Below, in pieces: positions 1-7,741 of a stretch of 56,919 nucleotides of DNA (position 1 is the first letter of the stretch; the number at the start of each line of letters is the position of its first letter). The stretch lies in NCBI GenBank assembly GCA_903953895.1, contig CAJBLH010000130.1, positions 1 through 56,919 on the forward strand, written 5' to 3'. This stretch comes from an uncultured Desulfobacteraceae bacterium (lineage in GTDB: Bacteria; Desulfobacterota; Desulfobacteria; Desulfobacterales; Desulfatirhabdiaceae). Made by a program: the position numbers and the translations under genes. The notes under the pieces were generated by a model. The model was given only the letters and a program-made list of their open reading frames with translations, was not told the DNA's origin and made no database searches.

Positions 1-249
1 CACCGGCACCACAGACCGGTGAATATCCGCATAATGTTCCTGCTCGAAAAACAACCGGTTGACCACGCGCTTGAATATCTCGGTTTTTCCCATGCGCCGC
101 TGTCCCAGCAGCACCAGGGACATACTGCGGCGTTCGATGGCGTTTAACGCTGCCTGGTGCAGATAATTCAGATGCTCTGTCCGGTCGGTATAGACAGGTT
201 CCGGAACGATGGGCCGAATGGCGTATCGGGGCAGGGGATGATGATTCAT
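1..249 (-). CDS. P-loop ATPase, N-terminal part (gene runs off the left edge)
   Basis: The first 83 codons of a minus-strand gene that continues past the left edge. Seen: ATG at 249 with a GAGGAG ribosome-binding site about 10 bases upstream, and a Walker A loop GQRRMGKT at residues 49-56 after a short basic N-terminus. The order (start, about 45 residues, then the P-loop) matches archaeal-ATPase/AAA-type ATP-binding proteins that often carry a C-terminal PD-(D/E)XK or winged-helix domain. That C-terminal part lies outside the window, so the function cannot be stated. An ATPase is fairly certain; the subfamily is not. Its promoter must lie in the AT-rich gap to the right. Confidence 0.75.
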   Translation of the reverse strand, partial: MNHHPLPRYAIRPIVPEPVYTDRTEHLNYLHQAALNAIERRSMSLVLLGQRRMGKTEIFKRVVNRLFFEQEHYADIHRSVVPV

Positions 250-704
250 GGAAAATGACTCCTCGGCAGTTCGCTGGTTTCCGTTTACCTATCTGCGCCA
301 GGCAGGATGTCGCTGGAGGAACGAAACATAACTGTTCATTTTTTTGGGTGGTTGTGGCGGTAACCCAACATGCGATACTACATTCTCATGAATTCATCAT
401 ATATCGTATATGCCATAAAATAAAAACCCCCCTGACACCGATTTGTACCATCGGATCAGAGGGGCATATATCATCGCTGTTTCTCTCGAATGGCAAAATT
501 AGTGCCAACTGTCATTTACGGTCATAGATTAATTTCATTGCGTTATATGCCTTCATATTTTATGTTTGGTATAAAGCGGGCAAAATTAGAAATAAGCCCA
601 AAAGATCACTTTCATTTTCAGATGTCAAACAGCCGGCTTTCAGCAGGGGATAGGTTTTTGACTTTTCATATTCAATCTGAATCATTGTCTCTGGGGACCC
701 ATTC
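250..704. other. Intergenic region between divergent genes
   Basis: About 455 bases separate the leftward ATPase gene from the rightward gene at 705. It is more AT-rich than its surroundings. It holds one clear inverted repeat (427-464, listed separately). The open frames across it have no ribosome-binding site and no recognisable product. I see no convincing gene in it. Confidence 0.5.
427..464 (-). terminator. Terminator-like hairpin facing left
   Basis: An imperfect inverted repeat: CCCC-CTGA-CCGAT on the left arm and ATCGG-ATCAG-AGGGG on the right, around a short TTGTACC loop. The minus-strand 3' side is followed by a T-rich run (complement of AAAATAAAAA at about 417-426), as in a rho-independent terminator reading leftward. 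No minus-strand gene is evident just upstream of it, so it may serve a small RNA, lie in the leader of the leftward ATPase gene, or have no function. Confidence 0.4.
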
Positions 705-1364
705 ATGAAAAATATCTGGATTATCGGTGCGGGACGATTTGGTAAAAAAGCGGTATCGGCAATGAAACTACGTTATCCGGAAACCGCCCTCACCGTAGTG
801 GACCACTGTTCCAAAGCCTGTGAGGCCATTACGGAACCCGGCTTGACGGTGGTGTGCATGGATGGCGTATCTTTTCTGAACAAATTCCTCAGTGATGAGG
901 ATGCGCCTGACTGGGTGATACCGGTCATACCGGTTCATCTGTCTTTTGCGTGGATACAGCTCAGGCTATTGCCAGATATTTTGTTGGCTCCTGTTGAAAT
1001 TCCTGAGGTCATCTGTAGATCGCTTCCCAACGTCTTTTCCGGACAGGCTGGTCAGATTTTTGCCAGCAATGCCTCCTTTGTCTGTCCGGAGAACTGTTCG
1101 GAACCTCAGGAACTGTGTACCCATACCCATCTGCCCAGAAAACAGTTCCTGTACCAAGCGATCGCAGCGCTTTCCTGCGATGGTTTTTTGAATCGTGTTC
1201 TGCAAAGCCATCAACTGGCGCCAGGCATCGGAGGGATTACGCCGGTTGCATTGTTTCAAGCACTCTCTGCCGTGGCGAAATATCCCGGAAACATCCTTCT
1301 GAGTACTGCCTGTCGCTGTCACGGGGTTGTTCAGGCATTCAGAAAAATCCATCTGGAAAGTTGA
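705..1364 (+). CDS. Rossmann-fold protein with conserved-looking cysteine motifs
   Basis: 219 residues. The N-terminus has a beta-strand and the dinucleotide-binding motif GAGRFG (residues 8-13), as in TrkA-N/RCK-type NAD-binding domains. It is not a transporter: no membrane segments are seen. The C-terminal half carries C127-x3-C131-x6-C138 (in CPENCSEPQELCTHTHLPR) and a late CRCH motif (C203, C205, H206), which together could bind a metal or Fe-S cluster. The ATG at 705 has a weak GGGGAC ribosome-binding site. It heads a plus-strand run with a methyltransferase and the AmmeMemoRadiSam radical SAM gene, so it may act with them (inference). I recall similar proteins in other Deltaproteobacteria but know no assigned function. 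Confidence 0.7.
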   Translation: MKNIWIIGAGRFGKKAVSAMKLRYPETALTVVDHCSKACEAITEPGLTVVCMDGVSFLNKFLSDEDAPDWVIPVIPVHLSFAWIQLRLLPDILLAPVEIPEVICRSLPNVFSGQAGQIFASNASFVCPENCSEPQELCTHTHLPRKQFLYQAIAALSCDGFLNRVLQSHQLAPGIGGITPVALFQALSAVAKYPGNILLSTACRCHGVVQAFRKIHLES

Positions 1365-1442
1365 AGCTGCCGGTTTCAGGCTGTGTTCGGTGACACGATG
1401 TTTCCAGGATTTTCCTTGATTTAACCCCTGTTTTTTTCCATA

Positions 1443-2198
1443 ATGGCTCATATGAGTTATATTTTTGACTTTCATACCGCCAGAGCCTACGAACAGTGGT
1501 CAAACAGACCGGAAATCAAACGTGCAGAGACATCCGAACTCCGGTTGATGATGGAGATGCTCAGCCCCATGCGGGGAAAGACTGTTTTGGAAGTTGGCTG
1601 TGGAATCGGGTCCGGTCTGATTCCATTCATCGAAAAAGGGCTGCTGGCTACCGGGATTGACCCGTCTCCCTATATGCTGGATATTGCGCACCGTCGGCTT
1701 GAAGATCGGGCGGATCTGCATCGGGGTTCGGGAGAAGATCTGCCTTTTGAAGACAATTCATTCAATTATGTTTGTCTGAATTCCACCCTTGAATTTGTGG
1801 ATGACTATAAGGCGGTGATCGAAGAAGCCTGCCGGGTAGCTAAGAATATGGTTTATATCGGCATGATGAACCGTTTTGCACTGAAAGGGTATCGTCACCG
1901 CTTCAATGAGATTTTATCCGAGAACATTCGGGTTCAGCTACAGTATTTCAGTATCGGGGAAATCAAATGCATTTTGCGCCGGCTTCTTGGCGATGTTCCG
2001 ATTGAGTCACGGGCCATCTTCCATTTTCCGGTTTCGCTGATGCGGCTGTTTTCCCGACTGGAGCAATCCAGATTTTTTCAGAGATGTCCGTTCGGAGCTT
2101 ATGCGGGAATTGTGGCGGTGCTGGTTCCCCGGTTCAAAACCAGGCCTCTGGCTCTGGAGTATCGGCCGGAAAGGAGCCCGGGTCCGGTTCCAGGATGA
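1443..2198 (+). CDS. Class I SAM-dependent methyltransferase
   Basis: 251 residues. Motif I is VLEVGCGIGSG at residues 48-58, followed by an acidic residue at the end of strand beta2 (GIDPSP, D73), the standard S-adenosylmethionine-binding layout. Later features are the GEDLPFEDNSFNYV segment (post-motif I and motif II of the UbiE/Methyltransf_11 type) and a basic C-terminal region. The substrate cannot be told from the sequence. The start could be ATG 1443 or ATG 1452; neither has a good ribosome-binding site. It lies 78 bases after the Rossmann/Cys protein and 22 bases before the radical SAM gene, consistent with one transcript. Confidence 0.85.
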   Translation: MAHMSYIFDFHTARAYEQWSNRPEIKRAETSELRLMMEMLSPMRGKTVLEVGCGIGSGLIPFIEKGLLATGIDPSPYMLDIAHRRLEDRADLHRGSGEDLPFEDNSFNYVCLNSTLEFVDDYKAVIEEACRVAKNMVYIGMMNRFALKGYRHRFNEILSENIRVQLQYFSIGEIKCILRRLLGDVPIESRAIFHFPVSLMRLFSRLEQSRFFQRCPFGAYAGIVAVLVPRFKTRPLALEYRPERSPGPVPG

Positions 2199-2220
2199 AT
2201 CGGATACTTGAGGAGGTTCA

Positions 2221-3240
2221 ATGGAAGCCTGTTTGTATGAATCTTTGAAGAATCTGAAAGTTCAATGCCATCTGTGCAGTCACCGCTGCGTTATTTCCGA
2301 AGGTCAACGCGGAAAATGCTGCGTCAGGGAAAATCAGGGCGGCGTCTTGAAAACGCTGGTCTATGGCAGATTGATTGATGCCCGCGGGGACCCGATCGAA
2401 AAAAAACCGTTTTTCCATTTCATGCCCGGAAGCCTCTCTTTTTCCATTGCAACGGTGGGCTGTAACTTCTCATGCCTTTTCTGTCAAAACGCCGGTAGTT
2501 CCCGAATGCCGGCGGATCAGAATGGAAGAATCGCGGGAACTTTCTGCGATGCGACAGTGGTTGTGGATGAAGCGCTAAAAACCGGGTGTCGCAGCATTGC
2601 TTACACCTATACGGAGCCGACAGTCTTTTTTGAATTTGCAATGGACACGGCAAGGCTGGCCAAAGAAAAAGGGCTGCGAAACGTTTTTGTGACCAACGGG
2701 TTTATGACGCCCGAGGCACTTGAGAAAATCCGACCCTGTCTGGATGCCGCCAATGTGGACTTGAAGGCTTTTCGGGAAGAATTTTATCAGCAAATTTGTG
2801 GTGCCGCTCTCAAGCCTGTTCAAAAAAACCTGGTACGAATGAAATCCATGGGAATTCATCTCGAAATTACAACTCTATTGATACCCGGAATGAATGATGA
2901 TCCTGTTCAGCTTTCCGAAATGGCTGCCTTTATAGCCGCTGATCTTGGCGCGGACACTCCCTGGCATATCAGCCGTTTCCATCCGACATACAAACTAACC
3001 GATTGCCCGCCGACCCCGGTCAGCAGTCTGACAAATGCCAGAGAAATCGGTATTCAGGCTGGTCTGCATTATGTTTATACCGGAAATATTCCCGGCGATC
3101 ATGGCGAGAATACGTATTGCCACCACTGCGGTAAACTACTCGTCGAAAGATGGGGATATACCATCCAACAAAATCGGATACGCAACAGCCGATGTCCGTT
3201 CTGTCAGGTGCTGATACCCGGAATAGAAATATCTGGATAA
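2221..3240 (+). CDS. amrS: AmmeMemoRadiSam system radical SAM enzyme
   Basis: 339 residues, the usual length for this family. The radical SAM [4Fe-4S] motif CNFSCLFC has C81, C85 and C88. The N-terminus has extra cysteines (C16, C19, C23, C33, C34), and the C-terminus has two CxxC pairs (C300/C303 and C325/C328) that look like a zinc ribbon. This architecture is that of the PflA-like enzyme that co-occurs across genomes with MEMO1 (protein B) and AMMECR1 (protein A). The reaction is uncertain; an anaerobic radical modification is inferred. The start ATG 2221 has an excellent GAGGAGG site. The protein B partner lies at 24277-25128; no AMMECR1 gene is in the window. Confidence 0.9.
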   Translation: MEACLYESLKNLKVQCHLCSHRCVISEGQRGKCCVRENQGGVLKTLVYGRLIDARGDPIEKKPFFHFMPGSLSFSIATVGCNFSCLFCQNAGSSRMPADQNGRIAGTFCDATVVVDEALKTGCRSIAYTYTEPTVFFEFAMDTARLAKEKGLRNVFVTNGFMTPEALEKIRPCLDAANVDLKAFREEFYQQICGAALKPVQKNLVRMKSMGIHLEITTLLIPGMNDDPVQLSEMAAFIAADLGADTPWHISRFHPTYKLTDCPPTPVSSLTNAREIGIQAGLHYVYTGNIPGDHGENTYCHHCGKLLVERWGYTIQQNRIRNSRCPFCQVLIPGIEISG

Positions 3241-3259
3241 ATTTTCCAGGGTTAATTGT

Positions 3260-3296
3260 TAAGGCAACTCACATGAAATAATCTCCCAGTTCGAGA
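3260..3296 (+). repeat. Partial copy of a palindromic repeat
   Basis: The stretch starting AAGGCAACTC and continuing ACATGAAATAATCTCCC matches the left arm of the palindromic element at 45120-45184 (AGGCAACTCGCATGAAATAATATCCC) with only a few differences. The right arm is not preserved; after CTCCC the sequence diverges. It sits just after the amrS stop codon. Confidence 0.5.
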
Positions 3297-3333
3297 TGTT
3301 TTTAATTATGAAACCAACACATTCAGGATGGTC

Positions 3334-3573
3334 ATGACAAAAGAAAAAATGATGATGCAGTTTGTCTGGGGAATTGCCTTGTTTCTGGCAGGTATTGGGA
3401 TGTTTTTCAGAATTCCCCAAGTCATGCCGCAAATCAAATCCAATCCCCAATTTGCTGATGGTATTGGTTTTATCTATTTTTGTTTGTATCTTCTGGGCGT
3501 GTTGCTTGTGGGTGGCGGTATCAAAAAACTGGCGCATACCTATAAAAAATACAATGAAATGCATTCTCCATAA
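3334..3573 (+). CDS. Small two-helix membrane protein
   Basis: About 79 residues from ATG 3334, which is preferred over ATG 3328 because AGGA lies five bases upstream. Two hydrophobic segments are visible: residues about 8-24 (FVWGIALFLAGIGMFF) and about 48-65 (GFIYFCLYLLGVLLVGGG), joined by a polar loop with PQVMPQIKSNP, with a basic C-terminal tail. No known family is recognised. It sits between amrS and the GAF-GspE gene on the same strand, 49 bases before the latter. A real small membrane protein is likely, but the role is unknown. Confidence 0.6.
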   Translation: MTKEKMMMQFVWGIALFLAGIGMFFRIPQVMPQIKSNPQFADGIGFIYFCLYLLGVLLVGGGIKKLAHTYKKYNEMHSP

Positions 3574-3621
3574 TCCAGGTGTTCACAAATCACAATTTGC
3601 AACCAAATGTGGGGGGATATT

Positions 3622-5931
3622 ATGTCACTCACTCCTGAGAAAAGCAGTGGCGACGACACCAAGCTTCAAAACCTGCAGGCAGAGGTTGGATACCGCGTTA
3701 AGCTTCAGGAAATTGGAAATCGGATTCATGCCGCTTCGGATCTCGACGAAATCCTGGTCCATCTGAAAGATGAAATTATCAAATTTTTTGAAGCAGATCG
3801 CATCACCATTTATGCCGTTGATCCCCAGAAACGAGAGTTGTTTTCCCGGTATAAATCCGGAAATGAAATCGAAGAGATCCGGATTCCGGTTTCCCCCGGC
3901 AGCATTGCCGGGTTTTCCGCCTTCAAGCAGCAACTGGTTAGTGTCAAAAACGTGTATGACGACAATGAACTCTCCCTTATCGATCCGAGTCTACAGTTTG
4001 ACAGATCCTGGGATCAAAAATCGAGTTATGCAACCCGGCAGGTACTGGCATGTCCCATCACCCATCTGAAATATTTGCTGGGTGTGGTCCAACTGATCAA
4101 CCGTAAATCCGGCGGTTTTTTCACGGCCAAGGATGAACAGGCCGTCCAGGAAATCGCCAGGATTCTTGGCATCGCTTTTTTCAATCAGCGGCGGATATCC
4201 GGTAACTGGCATTCCAAGTTCGACTATCTGATTGATAATGGGATGTTGACACGGGAGGAGCTGAAAAAAGCCTTTCTTGTGGCGGATCAGAAAAAACTAC
4301 CCATCGAATCCGTGCTGCAAAGTCAATATAAAATTACCAAGCAGACCATCGGCCGATCTCTCAGCGAGTTCTACAAGGTTCCTTTTGTGGCATATAACCC
4401 CGATGCCCCCGTTCCGGAAGAACTGCTGTCCCGCGTCAAATCGTCATTCATGCGACATAATGTATGGGTTCCACTGCGAAACGAAGCGGGTCGAGTCGTT
4501 GTCGCTGTCAGTAACCCCGCTGATACGCAAAAAATCCATGAAATCAAGACGATTTTTAAGAAAGACGGAGCTATCCACTGCTGTGTGGCGATGCGGGAGG
4601 ATATTTTTCGCTATATCGATCTGTTTGCCCGTGCCGAAAAACAAGGCGCCGGGATCGCGGATATTCTTTCGCGGTTTCAGCCGGAAAAAACTGAATCTGC
4701 GGAAACAGACGTCGTTGTTGGGGAAGAAGACAGCGCAGTGGTGCAATTGGTCAACAAGATCATCCTCGATGCAGTCGAGCAAAAAGCCTCGGATATTCAT
4801 ATCGAACCCTATCCGGACAAAGAAAACACCCAGGTTCGCATGCGCGTTGACGGTAGCTGCCGGATTTATCAAAGTTTTCCTCACCATTTTCGCAAGGCTG
4901 TTGTCTCACGCATCAAAATCATGTCGGACCTCGACATTTCTGAACAGCGTAAGCCTCAGGATGGAAAGATTAAGTTTAAAAAATTCGGCGGAAAGGATAT
5001 TGAGATCCGCGTGGCAACCATTCCGACACAGGGCGGCATGGAAGACGTCGTAATGCGGCTTCTGGGATCGGAGGAGCCGGTTTCCCTCGACAAGATGGGT
5101 TTTTCGAAACAGAATCTGGAAAAATTCATCCGGGTGATTACCACGCCGTACGGGCTTGTTGTTGTCTGTGGACCGACGGGGTCCGGAAAAACGACCACTC
5201 TGCATTCGGCTCTGGGATACATCAACAAACCCGAAACCAAAATCTGGACAGTGGAAGATCCCGTTGAAATTTCCCAGAAAGGGCTGCGCCAGGTTCAGGT
5301 AAAGCCAAAAATCGGCCTGGACTTTGCCGCAGCCTTGCGGGCGTTTTTAAGGGCCGACCCGGATGTCATCATGGTAGGCGAAATGCGGGACAAGGAAACC
5401 GCAAAAATCTGCATCGAAGCATCGCTGACCGGTCATCTGGTCTTTTCAACCCTTCACACCAACAGTGCTCCGGAAAGTATCACCCGGCTTCTGAACCTCG
5501 GGATGGATCCGTTCAATTTTTCCGATGCGTTGTTATGTATTCTGGCGCAACGCCTGGTAAAAAAACTTTGCAGCCAATGTAAAAAACCCTATCATCCCGA
5601 CCGGTCTGAATATGAAGATCTGGTGCGCGAATATGGCACTGAGGATTTTCATCGAAACGTCAATATCCCCTATACGGCGTCTCTGGAGCTTTTTCAGTCT
5701 GCGGGCTGCGATGCTTGCAACAAATCCGGATATCGCGGCAGAATGGGGATTCATGAACTGTTGATCGGAACCGATCCTATCAAAGAGATTATCCAGCAGA
5801 AAGTCGGGATTGAAACACTCCGGGAGCAGGCCATCAAAGATGGCATGAGAACCCTCAAACAGGATGGCATCGAGAAAATTTTCGGGGGGAACTGCAACCT
5901 GGTTCAGGTTCGAAATGTCTGCATCAGATAG
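3622..5931 (+). CDS. GspE/PilB-type secretion ATPase with N-terminal GAF domain
   Basis: 769 residues. Start ATG 3622 is chosen for its GGGGGG site seven bases upstream. Order of domains: an N-terminal GAF-like domain (about residues 15-200), a GspE/MshE N-terminal domain (about 205-330), then a type II/IV secretion ATPase. The Walker A GPTGSGKTTT begins at G517. Also seen are the Asp box DIHIEP, the Walker B segment DPDVIMVGEMRD, the His box and a four-cysteine zinc motif (C650/C653 and C696/C699). Such ATPases power pilus or pseudopilus assembly. No other pilus or secretion gene is nearby, so this is an orphan, GAF-equipped motor. Coupling of a small-molecule or redox signal to motor activity is inferred. 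It converges on the UbiB-like gene with a 21-base gap. Confidence 0.88.
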   Translation: MSLTPEKSSGDDTKLQNLQAEVGYRVKLQEIGNRIHAASDLDEILVHLKDEIIKFFEADRITIYAVDPQKRELFSRYKSGNEIEEIRIPVSPGSIAGFSAFKQQLVSVKNVYDDNELSLIDPSLQFDRSWDQKSSYATRQVLACPITHLKYLLGVVQLINRKSGGFFTAKDEQAVQEIARILGIAFFNQRRISGNWHSKFDYLIDNGMLTREELKKAFLVADQKKLPIESVLQSQYKITKQTIGRSLSEFYKVPFVAYNPDAPVPEELLSRVKSSFMRHNVWVPLRNEAGRVVVAVSNPADTQKIHEIKTIFKKDGAIHCCVAMREDIFRYIDLFARAEKQGAGIADILSRFQPEKTESAETDVVVGEEDSAVVQLVNKIILDAVEQKASDIHIEPYPDKENTQVRMRVDGSCRIYQSFPHHFRKAVVSRIKIMSDLDISEQRKPQDGKIKFKKFGGKDIEIRVATIPTQGGMEDVVMRLLGSEEPVSLDKMGFSKQNLEKFIRVITTPYGLVVVCGPTGSGKTTTLHSALGYINKPETKIWTVEDPVEISQKGLRQVQVKPKIGLDFAAALRAFLRADPDVIMVGEMRDKETAKICIEASLTGHLVFSTLHTNSAPESITRLLNLGMDPFNFSDALLCILAQRLVKKLCSQCKKPYHPDRSEYEDLVREYGTEDFHRNVNIPYTASLELFQSAGCDACNKSGYRGRMGIHELLIGTDPIKEIIQQKVGIETLREQAIKDGMRTLKQDGIEKIFGGNCNLVQVRNVCIR

Positions 5932-5952
5932 CTGGATCCGCCGGTATGCCGC

Positions 5953-7668
5953 TTACATTTTTCCGGATCGAAATATCGAATAGATCAGCCAGATGCCCAG
6001 AAGTGTTGCAATCGTGTAGCCGGCCAGCCCCAGAATTCCGGTAATGCTCAGGGTTTGCTGACCCATGAAATGAAAGGAAAATTCCAGCACTTTCTGGGAG
6101 GAATTCAGAATCAGGGATGCGGCGATGGTGGAGGCCGCAATGACGATGCCGATGGTCAGCCGGTTGATGCCTTTTTCCAGCCGGGCGTCCATACTGGAAA
6201 AACCGCTGTGATGCAACTCCAGCCGCTGTTTTCCGGCAGCGGTCTGTTTCAGGATTTCATGGAGCCACTTGGGCGTTGTTTTGAGCTGAGACCCCATCTC
6301 ACGAATATCTTTCGCCATTTCGGTGAACAGACTCTGAGGATCATATCGTTTTTCAAGAAATTTTTTGGCAAAAGGTCGGGAGATTTCCAGAAGGCTGGCG
6401 TTGCTTTCTAAAATCTTACCCAGCGCCTCGGTCTGAATGAGCGTTTTGAAAAGCAGCAAGAGATTTCGGGGAAGCTTGATGCGATATTTCAAAACCAACT
6501 GCATGACCTGATCATAAACATCTCTGACGGAAATGGTTTTCAGGGATCGGCCATAAAACGGTTCCGATACGTCCTTGAGATCGGCTTTGAATTCCTGGAG
6601 ATTTGCCATGTCCTGCCGAAGAATTCCGGCATCCTCAAGCGCTTCCATCACCATATCATAATCACGTTCGGCAAAACCAAGCAGCAGGTGGGCGACATGG
6701 CGCATCATGTCGTCATCCAGAAACCCCATGATGCCAAAATCCACGATGCCGACGCAGTTGGCGGTCATGACAATGGTATTGGCCGGGTGGGGATCTGCGT
6801 GAAAAAACCCGAATTCCATGAGCTGTCTGGAAAATGATCTCAACCCGATCAGAGCGATCTTCTGCGGATCGATGCCTGCCGCCCGAAGTGTTTCCACCTG
6901 ATCCATTTTGATCCCATCGATGAACTCCATAACCAGCACGGATTTCGATGTCAGATCCCAATACACTTGTGGAATATGGATTTCATCGCTGTCTTTGAAA
7001 TTTTTACCGAACCGATCGATGTTGCCGGCTTCGATGAACATATCGAGTTCGTTGAAAATGGTTCGTTCAAATTCTTTTACGATATTGGTAGCGCCGACAA
7101 CCTTTCCGAGTTCAAAGTTCTTTTCGATGATCCCGGAAAGAGAATACATCAGCCGGATGTCCTGTTCGATGATTTTGCGTATTCCGGGACGGATGACCTT
7201 GACGGCCACTTTCTCCCCGGTAAACAGCCGTGCAGCGTGTACCTGGGAAACCGATGCCGCGGCAATGGATTCTGCATGACATTCCCTGAAAATGGATGGA
7301 ACGGGCTTTTTCAGCTCTTCTTCAATCACCTGCTGGATTTCTGAAAATGGGACGGCAGGCACCTGATCCTGAAGCTTTCGCAATTCTTCGATATAGGAGG
7401 CCGGGAAAATATCCGCCCGCGTACTCATCAACTGACCCAGTTTGATAAAGCTAGGTCCGAGTTCCTCGAATATCCTGCGAATACGCTCTGGAGAGGGGAA
7501 CCCGGTTGCAGCTTTGCCCACCATATCGAGGGGGCGTTTGGTCACTGCGGCGCCAAATCCGCCTAACCAGTCAAAAAAATTGCCGAAGCCATGTCGAACC
7601 AGAATCCGGCATATCCCGGCAACCCGTTTAACGCCCATCACCCCGGAAAATCCTTTTGCCATATTCAT
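5953..7668 (-). CDS. UbiB/AarF (ABC1) family atypical kinase
   Basis: 571 residues. Family marks: the KxGQ motif (KLGQ, residues 76-79) followed by STRADIFP; AVKVIRPG for the ATP-binding lysine; HADPHPAN in the catalytic loop; and DFG-like VDFGIMG. Two C-terminal hydrophobic segments (about residues 505-525 and 540-565) anchor it in the inner membrane, as in the family. UbiB proteins support quinone-lipid metabolism through ATPase activity; the partner here is unknown. ATG 7668 follows an AAGGCGA site. It is 73 bases downstream of the acyl-CoA ligase on the same strand, so it is probably the last gene of the fatty-acid operon. Confidence 0.9.
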   Translation of the reverse strand: MNMAKGFSGVMGVKRVAGICRILVRHGFGNFFDWLGGFGAAVTKRPLDMVGKAATGFPSPERIRRIFEELGPSFIKLGQLMSTRADIFPASYIEELRKLQDQVPAVPFSEIQQVIEEELKKPVPSIFRECHAESIAAASVSQVHAARLFTGEKVAVKVIRPGIRKIIEQDIRLMYSLSGIIEKNFELGKVVGATNIVKEFERTIFNELDMFIEAGNIDRFGKNFKDSDEIHIPQVYWDLTSKSVLVMEFIDGIKMDQVETLRAAGIDPQKIALIGLRSFSRQLMEFGFFHADPHPANTIVMTANCVGIVDFGIMGFLDDDMMRHVAHLLLGFAERDYDMVMEALEDAGILRQDMANLQEFKADLKDVSEPFYGRSLKTISVRDVYDQVMQLVLKYRIKLPRNLLLLFKTLIQTEALGKILESNASLLEISRPFAKKFLEKRYDPQSLFTEMAKDIREMGSQLKTTPKWLHEILKQTAAGKQRLELHHSGFSSMDARLEKGINRLTIGIVIAASTIAASLILNSSQKVLEFSFHFMGQQTLSITGILGLAGYTIATLLGIWLIYSIFRSGKM

Positions 7669-7741
7669 GAAAATCGCCTTCTTGCCAGAGAGACATCTCT
7701 TTCTTATCTAAAATTTCACGCAACCTATAAGGAGAATGGCG

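Noticed and set aside
966-1475. A 169-codon minus-strand open frame
   Set aside because: It is opposite the Rossmann/Cys protein, which has a proper NAD motif and ribosome-binding context; the minus frame has neither.
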